In this document: piece by piece, positions 28,001 through 35,228 of the stretch | Position numbering within the stretch: position 1 is the first letter of the stretch | Layout: the number at the start of each line of letters is the position of its first letter | Assembly (NCBI GenBank): GCA_041569895.1 | Contig: JBFFXF010000003.1 | Span: 1 to 62,242, forward strand | Direction of reading: 5' to 3' | Source: JBFFXF01 sp041569895 | GTDB lineage: Bacteria > Planctomycetota > UBA8108 > JACQVS01 | DNA length: 62,242 bases | Made by a program: the position numbers and the translations under genes | The notes under the pieces: model-generated | Database searches by the model: none | The model's input: the letters and a program-made list of their open reading frames with translations, nothing else | What the model was told of the DNA's origin: nothing

Positions 28001-29536
28001 TCAGCTCCCGTCATGCCGCTCCGCGTCGCCGCGCAGCGGGAAGGGCAGTCCGACGCGGGTAATGTCCCGCAGATACGTGATCCGGGGCCGGTCGCGTCCC
28101 GTGTCGATGACCGCCTCGACGACCCTGAAACGACCCGATGGTACACCAAAGCCGACCACCTGCACACGAAACTGGTACCCGCGCGCGACGAGCCACGGCG
28201 CGAGGCGCCGGAAGCGCTCGACGTCGACAAGCCCCTCCTCGAGCAGCCACGCCGTCGTCCGTCGTCGTGCCTCGTCGAGGTCCCGGCGCCTGGCGACGAT
28301 CGATGCCGCGAGCGCCCGGTCGATTCCGGGCACCAGCGCGAGCATATCGGCGGAGGCGGTGTTGACGTTGACGGTGCGAGCGATGAACCGGTGCCACGGA
28401 TGCGTGCGGGTCTTCTCGAGGAGCTCCCCGATCCGGTCGGGACCGACGCCGGACTCGATCCAGACCTTGCGCCCGTCCTCGTCGTCGATCTCGCGCCGCG
28501 CGAGGAGGAGATCGACCGGGTGACCGAACACCGCCGGTGGCTCGTGCGTTTGCCTCCGATCGTCGCCGCCCTCGGCGTCGCGATGGCGCTCCGCGTCACG
28601 CCTCGCCTGCCGCCGGACGGCCGCGATGTACTCGAGCGCGCGCTGCGAGAGATCGACCTCGGCGAGCCGCTCGATGTCGCGGTTGAGGTCGACCTGGAGG
28701 CGCTGCTCGTGATCGACCGACCACCCGATCCCCCACACGGTGAGACGGCCGCGCAGCCCGCCGTCGAGGACGCCGTCCGCATTGTCCGGCGGGAAGCTGT
28801 CGAGCTCGTCGTTCTCGAAACGGTCGAGCACATGGTTGAGGTTCGCGTCCTCGCCGTAGAGCGCGCGGGCATCGAGGCCGCGCACCAGGAGCAGCTCGTC
28901 GAGGCTGGCGAGGCGTCCGTTGCGGATGCGGTACGGCGCACCGGCCGCGCGATAGTCCTCCTGCTCCGCGCCCTCGCGGCGCCGGTCGTGGTCGTGATCG
29001 ATGTAATCGATGACCGCATCGGCAAGCGCCGGCGTCATGCCGGGCATGCGCGCGAGCAGCTCCGCGTCGACGGCGTTGACGTTGAAGCGCGACGACTCAT
29101 CGACGACGCCATACCGAACGCCGCCCGTGACGCCACTCGAGACGCCACTCGAGACGCCGGCCGAGTCCACGTCGGCCGGCGCGAAGACCGTGAAGTACCA
29201 GCGGTCGAGGCCGTCGTCGTGCACGAGGCGGTTGCGAAAGACCGCCGGGTTGTCGGTCCAGGCCTCCGGCCGGGAGCCATGGCGAAACACGACTTCGGCC
29301 GCCGCGTGCACGCCGCTCATCGCCGCGAGCCAGGCCTGCTCGCCACCACGTCCAGCGTCCGCGGCCGCGTGCTCGGCGCGCACGCGGTAGAGGAGACTGA
29401 TCGCCAGCATGCCGGCGAGCATGCTGACGACGAGGACCGCCACCAGCGCGAGGCCGGCGTCGGACGCGGTCGAACGGCGGTCTCGCGACGACCGCCACGA
29501 CCATGCCGGGGATCCCGTGCGCGTCGCGGGCATCAT
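28001..29536 (-). CDS. GspK-like minor pseudopilin
   Basis: This 511-aa protein has an N-terminal basic region, then a prepilin-like helix after AG (LALVAVLVVSMLAGML, cleavage near residue 28) lacking the +5 glutamate, as expected for GspK. It is followed by two helix-hairpin-helix (SAM-like) segments: FNVNAVDAELLARMPGM and VNVNTASADMLALVPGI. GspK caps the pseudopilus tip with GspI and GspJ. It is larger than the usual ~330 aa. The ATGATG start at 29536/29533 overlaps the gspJ stop and has GGAGG upstream. A 12-bp tandem duplication at 29130-29153 gives the local GVSSGVSSGV sequence. Confidence 0.85.
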   Translation of the reverse strand: MMPATRTGSPAWSWRSSRDRRSTASDAGLALVAVLVVSMLAGMLAISLLYRVRAEHAAADAGRGGEQAWLAAMSGVHAAAEVVFRHGSRPEAWTDNPAVFRNRLVHDDGLDRWYFTVFAPADVDSAGVSSGVSSGVTGGVRYGVVDESSRFNVNAVDAELLARMPGMTPALADAVIDYIDHDHDRRREGAEQEDYRAAGAPYRIRNGRLASLDELLLVRGLDARALYGEDANLNHVLDRFENDELDSFPPDNADGVLDGGLRGRLTVWGIGWSVDHEQRLQVDLNRDIERLAEVDLSQRALEYIAAVRRQARRDAERHRDAEGGDDRRQTHEPPAVFGHPVDLLLARREIDDEDGRKVWIESGVGPDRIGELLEKTRTHPWHRFIARTVNVNTASADMLALVPGIDRALAASIVARRRDLDEARRRTTAWLLEEGLVDVERFRRLAPWLVARGYQFRVQVVGFGVPSGRFRVVEAVIDTGRDRPRITYLRDITRVGLPFPLRGDAERHDGS

Positions 29537-30213
29537 CCCGACCTCCACTGCGTCGGACCGACTCGGGTCGCCGCCGGTATATGGATCACCCGGCGGAAGA
29601 GATCGGCCGGATACTCGTCGAGATCGCCGTCGTGCGCGAACGGCTCGGCGCCGAGGTTGACCTCGACGCCGCGGGGCAGGTGTCCGTGGCGCCACTCGTC
29701 CTGCCACTCGCGACCGTCGTGATAGCGGAGGCGGAGGAACTGCAGACGCGACGAGACCGGCTCGCGGAGCCGGCGACGGCCGTGGTCCTCGCCGGCCAGG
29801 AGGCGGAGCTCGCGGCGTTCGATGCCGCCCCGGTGGCCGCCCCGGTGGCCGCCCCGGCGATACTCGACCCAGCGCAGATCGGTCTGCGGCGCCGGCGTGG
29901 AGACGCCCGGCTCGCGCGCCCACGCCGACTCGTCGGGCAGGACGGTGGTCAGGAGCTCGATGCGGTCGCGGTGCCCCGTGATGCCGCGGCGGTGGCCGTG
30001 GTCGATGGTCACCGCCTGGAGCTCGCGCGTCAGTCGCTCCATCACCAGTCGCGCCGCCGAGACCACCTCGACTTCCCGATCCATCTGGTCTCGCACCGAC
30101 GCGGCGTGCCGGTAGAAGACCAGCACCGCGACGAGCAGACCCGACGCGATGGCGACGGCGACGAGGACCTCGATCAGCGAGAAGCCGCGGTCCCGGGGCG
30201 CGCGCCGATTCAT
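29533..30213 (-). CDS. GspJ-like minor pseudopilin
   Basis: This 226-aa protein has the type III signal RG^FSLIEVLVAV (cleavage after Gly10, Glu at +5), a hydrophobic helix to about residue 32 and a periplasmic domain. It is probably part of the GspI/J/K tip complex. The ATG at 30213 overlaps the gspI stop as ATGA. A 12-bp unit repeated three times at 29824-29859 encodes an in-frame Gly-Gly-His-Arg repeat in the middle of the domain, which looks like slipped-strand expansion. Confidence 0.85.
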   Translation of the reverse strand: MNRRAPRDRGFSLIEVLVAVAIASGLLVAVLVFYRHAASVRDQMDREVEVVSAARLVMERLTRELQAVTIDHGHRRGITGHRDRIELLTTVLPDESAWAREPGVSTPAPQTDLRWVEYRRGGHRGGHRGGIERRELRLLAGEDHGRRRLREPVSSRLQFLRLRYHDGREWQDEWRHGHLPRGVEVNLGAEPFAHDGDLDEYPADLFRRVIHIPAATRVGPTQWRSG

Positions 30214-30776
30214 CGACCTGCCTCCCGGCGCCTCCGTTCGCGCTCTCCGATCTCCTCGGCGAAGATCTTCCTGACCAGCTCGAGCCGCGCCGGATCAACT
30301 TGCGGCTCCGGGCGCTCGACGCGCTCGGTGGAGTTGACCCTGACGAGCTGCGTCAGACGCCGGACGACGCCGGACGGGACGTGCCTGACGACGACCTCGA
30401 TGCGCTGCAGCGACATCGGCCGATGACGCGTGGGATCCGGAGGGGCGGCGATGGCGGTCTCGATGCCCGCGTCGGCGGGCGTCACCTCGATCTCGCGCGT
30501 CCAGCCGTCCTCTCGCATGTCCTCGATCGGCTCCTCGGGCAGCGAGACGGCCGGCAGCAGATCCATCTGGATCAGCGACATCGTCGTCACCGCGAGGTCG
30601 GCGGCGTGCGTCTCGTGGCGCAGGCGCTCCACGCCGCCGATCGACGAGCCGAGCCCGACCAGCACCGCCGTCGCCGCCGCGACGAAGAGCCCGAGCGCGA
30701 GGACCACCTCGAGGAGCACGGCTCCTCCGCATGGCGTCCCACGGGACTCCGGTACCGTGTCGCGCGGGGGGATCAC
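30210..30776 (-). CDS. GspI-like minor pseudopilin
   Basis: This 188-aa protein has the prepilin motif CGG^AVLLEVVLALG (cleavage after Gly18, Glu at +5) and a short pseudopilin domain. It starts with GTG at 30776, which overlaps the gspH stop as GTGA and is preceded by a strong GGGGGAGG site inside gspH. Longer frames upstream belong to the gspH coding region. Its order H-I-J-K matches canonical type II operons, which supports the assignment more than sequence alone. Confidence 0.82.
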   Translation of the reverse strand: MIPPRDTVPESRGTPCGGAVLLEVVLALGLFVAAATAVLVGLGSSIGGVERLRHETHAADLAVTTMSLIQMDLLPAVSLPEEPIEDMREDGWTREIEVTPADAGIETAIAAPPDPTRHRPMSLQRIEVVVRHVPSGVVRRLTQLVRVNSTERVERPEPQVDPARLELVRKIFAEEIGERERRRREAGR

Positions 30777-31477
30777 CGTGACCTCCCCCGGCGATCGTGC
30801 CGTGTCCGCTCGCGGCGATTGCCGGTGTCGTCCCTCGCGCGGTCCGGATCGAAGCGCGACAGCGCCCCGGTGATGCCGTGGACGCGGATGCCGATGGTGC
30901 GCGGCTCCGGCTCGCGGGCGCCAGCCTCGGCGATGACGATCTGGACCGCATCGGCCGAGCCGTCCGGATGGAAGGTGACCGGGGCGACGGTCGCCGCGTC
31001 CTGACGCGGCCCGCCGTCTTTCCACGCCTCGCGCGATGACGGGCCCATGGCAGCCGGCTCGTTTTCGCCCTCGCCGGCGACGAGCTGGCGGAGCGGCGTC
31101 ACCGACACCACCTCGACCAGATCACCGAGCCCGCGCGCCGCCCACGCGGCGCCGGAGACGTCGTCGAACTCTCCGGGACGACCGAGCGGGTCGGTCTCGC
31201 GCTCGACGCGGACTCGATCGAGTGCTCCCTCGGCGGCTCCCTCGGCCGTGCTCTCCGCCGCGAGCATGACGCGCATCCGGCGGCCCGTGCGAGCCGCCTC
31301 GGCGCGCGCGAACCGCAGCAGCGTCTCGACGCGGCCAGCGCCCTCGTCGAGCCGCGAGCCTCGCCCGAGGTCGACGAAGTTGAAGACGAGCGCGCCGAGG
31401 AGCACGACGAGCAGCGCGAGGGCGATGGTGCCCTCGACCAGTGAGAAACCGCCGTCGCGGCCGGACGCCCGGATCAC
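30773..31477 (-). CDS. GspH-like minor pseudopilin
   Basis: This 234-aa protein starts with GTG at 31477, a single nucleotide after the gspG stop. The signal is DGG^FSLVEGTIALALLVVLLGALVF (cleavage after Gly10, Glu at +5). The periplasmic part (about 45-215) includes RFARAEAARTGRRM, typical of the GspH alpha-helix, then a beta-rich region and a basic, disordered C-terminus (RERTRHDRRGRSR). The role is in the pseudopilus minor subunit complex. Confidence 0.82.
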   Translation of the reverse strand: MIRASGRDGGFSLVEGTIALALLVVLLGALVFNFVDLGRGSRLDEGAGRVETLLRFARAEAARTGRRMRVMLAAESTAEGAAEGALDRVRVERETDPLGRPGEFDDVSGAAWAARGLGDLVEVVSVTPLRQLVAGEGENEPAAMGPSSREAWKDGGPRQDAATVAPVTFHPDGSADAVQIVIAEAGAREPEPRTIGIRVHGITGALSRFDPDRARDDTGNRRERTRHDRRGRSR

Positions 31478-31478
31478 G

Positions 31479-32054
31479 TCAGCGCGTCCTGCCCGGTCCC
31501 GGAAGCGCCGGCACGCCACCGCCCGTTCCCGGGCCCACCGGCGGGGTGCCGATGTCGGCGGGAGTGCCCGCTCCACCCTCGATGCCCTCGACGTCGTAGA
31601 GGCGGATGTCGTCCTCCGTGTCCGGCTGCCCGTCCGGCCCGATCGAGTAGAGCTCGTACTCGGGGCCGGCGGTGTCGCCGGTCAGCGTCCGATCGCGCAT
31701 CTTGTAGACGATTGTGTTTCCCCACGCGTCGTCGAGAGTCGCGCCGCGCTTCAGATACGGTCCGGCCCAGCGCTCGCCGATCCGCGCGTTCTCGAAGTTC
31801 GGCTTCCTGACGAGCGCCGCGAGCCCTCCCTGCTCTTCCGACGGATACGTGCCGACGTTGGTCTTGTAGAGCTGCAGCGCCTGCTCGATCTGTTCGAGCT
31901 TCAGCCGCGTCGTGTTGCGCTGGGCGCCCTCCTGCTGCGGCAGCACGAAGATCACCAGCGCGCCGGCGAGCATCAGGATGATGACGATCACCAGCAGGAT
32001 CTCGACGAGCGAGAATCCGGCATTCGGTCGCGAACGAATCCATCGCATGGTCAT
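31479..32054 (-). CDS. GspG major pseudopilin
   Basis: This 191-aa protein has the signal NAG^FSLVEILLVIVIILMLAG (cleavage after Gly13, Glu at +5), followed by the GspG-type domain LKLEQIEQALQLYKTNVGTYPS, KRGATLDDAWGNTIVYK and DGQPDTEDD, the acidic calcium-site loop of major pseudopilins. A Gly/Pro-rich C-terminal tail of about 35 residues extends beyond the usual length. The ATG at 32054 has AAAGGAG 10 nt upstream, the best Shine-Dalgarno of the operon, which fits the high dose required of the major subunit. Confidence 0.93.
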   Translation of the reverse strand: MTMRWIRSRPNAGFSLVEILLVIVIILMLAGALVIFVLPQQEGAQRNTTRLKLEQIEQALQLYKTNVGTYPSEEQGGLAALVRKPNFENARIGERWAGPYLKRGATLDDAWGNTIVYKMRDRTLTGDTAGPEYELYSIGPDGQPDTEDDIRLYDVEGIEGGAGTPADIGTPPVGPGTGGGVPALPGPGRTR

Positions 32055-32089
32055 GGGGCGTGTCTCCTTTCAGTCCTCGTTGTCGCTCT

Positions 32090-32165
32090 TGCTGGTCGCG
32101 TCCCCGTCCCCGTTCCCGTGCCCGTGCCCGTGCCCGTCTCCGCCTCGAACGCTTCGGGAACGGGT
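32090..32165. repeat. Hexamer array E inside the secretion operon
   Basis: A (CCCGTN)n array at about 32099-32136 is followed by CTCGAACGCTTCGGGAACGGG, so the gap between gspF and gspG (32055-32229, 175 bp) carries the same repeat family as the larger islands. It is the only sizeable gap within the gspE-gspM block and lies just upstream of the major pseudopilin gene. Confidence 0.8.
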
Positions 32166-32229
32166 ACGGCTGCATGTCCGGGTGAGCCACTCATGATCAA
32201 CTCCGTGTATGAAGTCGTCGATCTCTCCA

Positions 32230-33426
32230 TCAGTTCCCGAGCGAGCCCGCGAGCGTGAAGATCGGCAGCAGAAGGCCCATGGCGAGAAACCCGATCGCCA
32301 CGGCGAGAAGGCAGAGGATCACGGGCTCGACGAGCCGCACGGCGTGATCGACTTGACGGTGCGTGCGACGATCGACCGTGTCGGCGATCTGGACCAGCAC
32401 CTTCTGGAGCTGGTTCGACTCCTCGGCGACGGTGATCATCGCGAGCACCTGCGGCGGTATGAAATCGCCCTGGCCGAGCGGTCCCGAGAGCGTCTCGCCC
32501 GCGCGGACGCTCTCGGCGGCCTCCGCGACGCGCGCCGCGAGGAGACGCGACCCGGTGGCGTCCTTGCTGATCGACAGCGCCTGGAGGAGCGGCACGCCGT
32601 TGGCGATCATCGTACCGAGGATGCGGCAGAACCGCGCGATCGCCACCATGCGCAGCGCCGGTCCGACGACGGGAACGCGCAGTCGAACTCTCTCGAAGAG
32701 ACTCCTGCCGGCGCCGCTGCGCAACGCCACCCCGACGCCGAGGCCCGCCGCGACCGCGCCGACGAGCAGCAGCGGCCAGTACGAGCGCACCAGCGTGCTG
32801 AGCCCGAAGACGACCGTCGTCGGCAGCGGCTTGTCGACACCCTCGAGCAACGGCTCGAACCGCGGCACGAAGAAGACCAGCGCGCCGAGCATGATCGACG
32901 TGCCGAGGAGCGTCAGCAACGCGGGATAGATCAGCGCGCCGCGCACCTTGCCGCGCAGGTCGTCGAGGCGCTCGATGAAGTCGGCGAGACTCGAGAGCAC
33001 CTCCTCGAGAAAGCTGGCGCGCTCGCCCGCCTGCACCATGGCGACGTGAAGCAGCGGGAAGGTCTCCGGATGGTCGCGCATCGCCTCGTGCAGCTCCTTG
33101 CCATCCGCGACCGCGTCGTGCACCTCACGCAGCAAATCTCGCAACCGGCGGCTGACCGACGAGCGCATGATCGATCGCAGCGCTCGAAGTAGCGGGACGC
33201 CCGAGCCGAGCAGGTCGCCGAGCTGCCCGTAGAACATGCCGAGATCCCGCGAGCGCACTCTCGAGGAGCGCTGCTCGCGCGAGCGGTCCCTGCGGCGCGA
33301 CACCTCGACCGGTAAGAGCCGGCGCTCGTCGAGGATCCTCAGCACCGCGGCCTCGGTGTCCGCCTCGATGACCCCCGAGGCGCGGTCGCCGGTCACGGTT
33401 CTTGCGATGTAGGTGAAATCGGGCAT
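32230..33426 (-). CDS. GspF inner-membrane platform protein
   Basis: This 398-aa polytopic protein has two T2SSF domains (about 55-180 and 255-380), each followed by hydrophobic segments (three to four helices in all). Motifs include FYGQLGDLLGSGVPLLRAL and FCRILGTMIANGVPLLQAL in the two halves. GspF forms the cytoplasmic-membrane centre of the secretion platform driven by GspE. The ATG at 33426 lies 8 nt after the gspE stop, with GGAG overlapping the gspE end. The frame upstream of it is shadow sequence. Confidence 0.93.
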   Translation of the reverse strand: MPDFTYIARTVTGDRASGVIEADTEAAVLRILDERRLLPVEVSRRRDRSREQRSSRVRSRDLGMFYGQLGDLLGSGVPLLRALRSIMRSSVSRRLRDLLREVHDAVADGKELHEAMRDHPETFPLLHVAMVQAGERASFLEEVLSSLADFIERLDDLRGKVRGALIYPALLTLLGTSIMLGALVFFVPRFEPLLEGVDKPLPTTVVFGLSTLVRSYWPLLLVGAVAAGLGVGVALRSGAGRSLFERVRLRVPVVGPALRMVAIARFCRILGTMIANGVPLLQALSISKDATGSRLLAARVAEAAESVRAGETLSGPLGQGDFIPPQVLAMITVAEESNQLQKVLVQIADTVDRRTHRQVDHAVRLVEPVILCLLAVAIGFLAMGLLLPIFTLAGSLGN

Positions 33427-33434
33427 GAGGAATC

Positions 33435-35105
33435 TCACTCCGCCGTCGACCGGAGGACCTCCTCCGGAGTCGTCACGCCCTCGCGGACCCGGAGCCAGCC
33501 GTCCTCGCGCAACAGCCGCAGACCCGACTCGCGCGCCATGCGGGCGAGAGCGCTCGCCGGAGCGCGCGACATGATCCCCTCGGCGACCTCGTCGGTGGTG
33601 GTCAGGAGCTCGAAGAGGCCGGTCCGGCCGCGGTACCCGGTGTTGCGGCACTGACGGCAGCCCTCGCCGCGCCAGAGGTTCGACCCCGACGCGAGCTCGA
33701 GATCGCGGGGGAGGTCCTCGGGCGCCGGCGTGTACTCGACCTTGCAGTGGGCGCAGATGCGCCGCACCAGCCGCTGGGCCATCGCGCCGGTGAGCGTGCT
33801 GGCGACCAGGAACGGCTCGACGCCCATGTCGATCAGTCGCGTCGCCACGGACGCCGCGTCGTTCGTGTGCAGCGTCGAGAGCACGAGGTGTCCGGTGAGC
33901 GCGGCCTGGATCGCCGCCTCGGCGGTCTCGAGATCGCGGATCTCGCCGATCATGATGACGTCCGGGTCGTGTCGCAGGATGGCGCGCAGGCCGCGCGCGA
34001 AGGTCATGCCGACCTTCGGGTGCACCGGGATCTGGTTGACGCCGTCGAGGTGGTACTCGACCGGGTCCTCGACCGTGATCAGCTTGATCCCGGGACTGAC
34101 GATGGCGTTGAGCGCCGCGTAGAGCGTCGTTGTCTTTCCGCTGCCCGTCGGCCCGGTCACGAGGATGACGCCATGCGGGCGCGCGATCATCGTCTGGAAG
34201 CGCGCGAAGGTGTCCTCGCCCATGCCGAGCTCCGGAAGCGCGTAGAGGATGGTCGCCTTGTCGAGAAGGCGCATCACGACGCCCTCGCCGAAGATCATCG
34301 GAATCACGCTGACGCGCACGTCGATCTGCCGCTCCCCGACCTGGAACTTGATGCGGCCGTCCTGCGGCAGCCGCTTCTCGGCGATGTTCATGCCGGCGAG
34401 GATCTTGATGCGGCTGACGATCGCCGCGCGAAAGCGGTGGATCTGCGAGGGCAGCGAGGCGTGCTGCAGGACGCCGTCGATGCGGTAGCGGATCGACAGC
34501 TCGTTCTCGAACGGCTCGACGTGAACGTCACTGGCGCGCTCGTTGATCGCCTCGAGGATGATCTCGTTGACGAGCTTGATGACGCTCGCCTCCTGCGCCA
34601 TGGCGAGGAGGTCCTGCGTGTCCTCGTCGTCGGTCGAGATCACGTCGACCGTGTCAGCGTCGACCATCTCGTCGATGGTGTCCCCGCCGACGCCGTAGTG
34701 CGCCTTGATCAGCTTGTCGATCTCTTCCTGCGGCGCGAGCACCGGCTCGACGGTGAGCCCGGTCATCAGGTGGATCTCGTCGAGCGAGTAGAGATCGTAG
34801 GCGTCGCTCGTCACGACGCGGAGGGTGCCGTTCTGCCTGGCGACCGGCACGATGCGCTTGCGGTGCACGAAGCGCGACGGGAGCAGCCGGAGGACCTGCG
34901 GGTCGATCGCCATCTCGCCGAGGTCGACCACCTCCAGGCAGAGCTGCTCGCCGAGGAGCTCGAGCAGGGCACGCTCCTCGACGTGGCCCAGCTGGATCAG
35001 GGCCCGATCGATCCGGATGCCATCGCGGTCCTGAAGCTCCTTCGCCTCGCGGAGCTTCTGCGGAGTGATCAGACCACGCTGGAGGAGTTCATCGGACAGG
35101 CTCAT
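33435..35105 (-). CDS. GspE secretion ATPase with MshEN-like N-terminal domain
   Basis: This 556-aa hexameric ATPase powers pseudopilus assembly. The N-terminal region (1-60) has two MshEN-like segments (LSDELLQRGLITPQKLREAKELQ and RIDRALIQLGHVEERALLELLGEQ). The C-terminal motor has Walker A GPTGSGKTT (318-326), an Asp box, Walker B IGEIRD (386-391), a His box and a four-cysteine zinc site (C451, C454, C483, C486). The ATG at 35105 is preceded by GGAG at good spacing, so I prefer it to the upstream in-frame start at 35168. It is the first gene of the operon. A candidate promoter lies 67 nt upstream. Confidence 0.93.
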   Translation of the reverse strand: MSLSDELLQRGLITPQKLREAKELQDRDGIRIDRALIQLGHVEERALLELLGEQLCLEVVDLGEMAIDPQVLRLLPSRFVHRKRIVPVARQNGTLRVVTSDAYDLYSLDEIHLMTGLTVEPVLAPQEEIDKLIKAHYGVGGDTIDEMVDADTVDVISTDDEDTQDLLAMAQEASVIKLVNEIILEAINERASDVHVEPFENELSIRYRIDGVLQHASLPSQIHRFRAAIVSRIKILAGMNIAEKRLPQDGRIKFQVGERQIDVRVSVIPMIFGEGVVMRLLDKATILYALPELGMGEDTFARFQTMIARPHGVILVTGPTGSGKTTTLYAALNAIVSPGIKLITVEDPVEYHLDGVNQIPVHPKVGMTFARGLRAILRHDPDVIMIGEIRDLETAEAAIQAALTGHLVLSTLHTNDAASVATRLIDMGVEPFLVASTLTGAMAQRLVRRICAHCKVEYTPAPEDLPRDLELASGSNLWRGEGCRQCRNTGYRGRTGLFELLTTTDEVAEGIMSRAPASALARMARESGLRLLREDGWLRVREGVTTPEEVLRSTAE

Positions 35106-35171
35106 GGGCCCGCTCCGCACTGCGTCAAGCCGTGGTGCCGCGAGGTCGGCTCGACTTGTGCACAGCAAGGC

Positions 35172-35200
35172 ATTGTCCCGCAGGCCGATGCCCGAATCAA
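35172..35200 (-). promoter_or_regulatory. Candidate promoter of the type II secretion operon
   Basis: Read on the minus strand, TTGATT (35200-35195) and GACAAT (35177-35172) are separated by exactly 17 nt. Each matches the sigma-70 consensus in four of six positions. The -10 end is 67 nt upstream of the gspE ATG. This is the only plausible promoter seen in the 123-bp gap before the operon. Confidence 0.45.
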
Positions 35201-35228
35201 CGACAAAGCGGACTCGGGTCGGAGGCCG

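Noticed and set aside
25087..35105. Type IV pilus operon instead of type II secretion
   Set aside because: The GspG-type acidic loop, the order G-H-I-J-K with a GspK-like protein containing helix-hairpin-helix segments, and absence of pilT/pilC-type neighbours favour type II secretion, although the platform proteins are PilMNOP-like.
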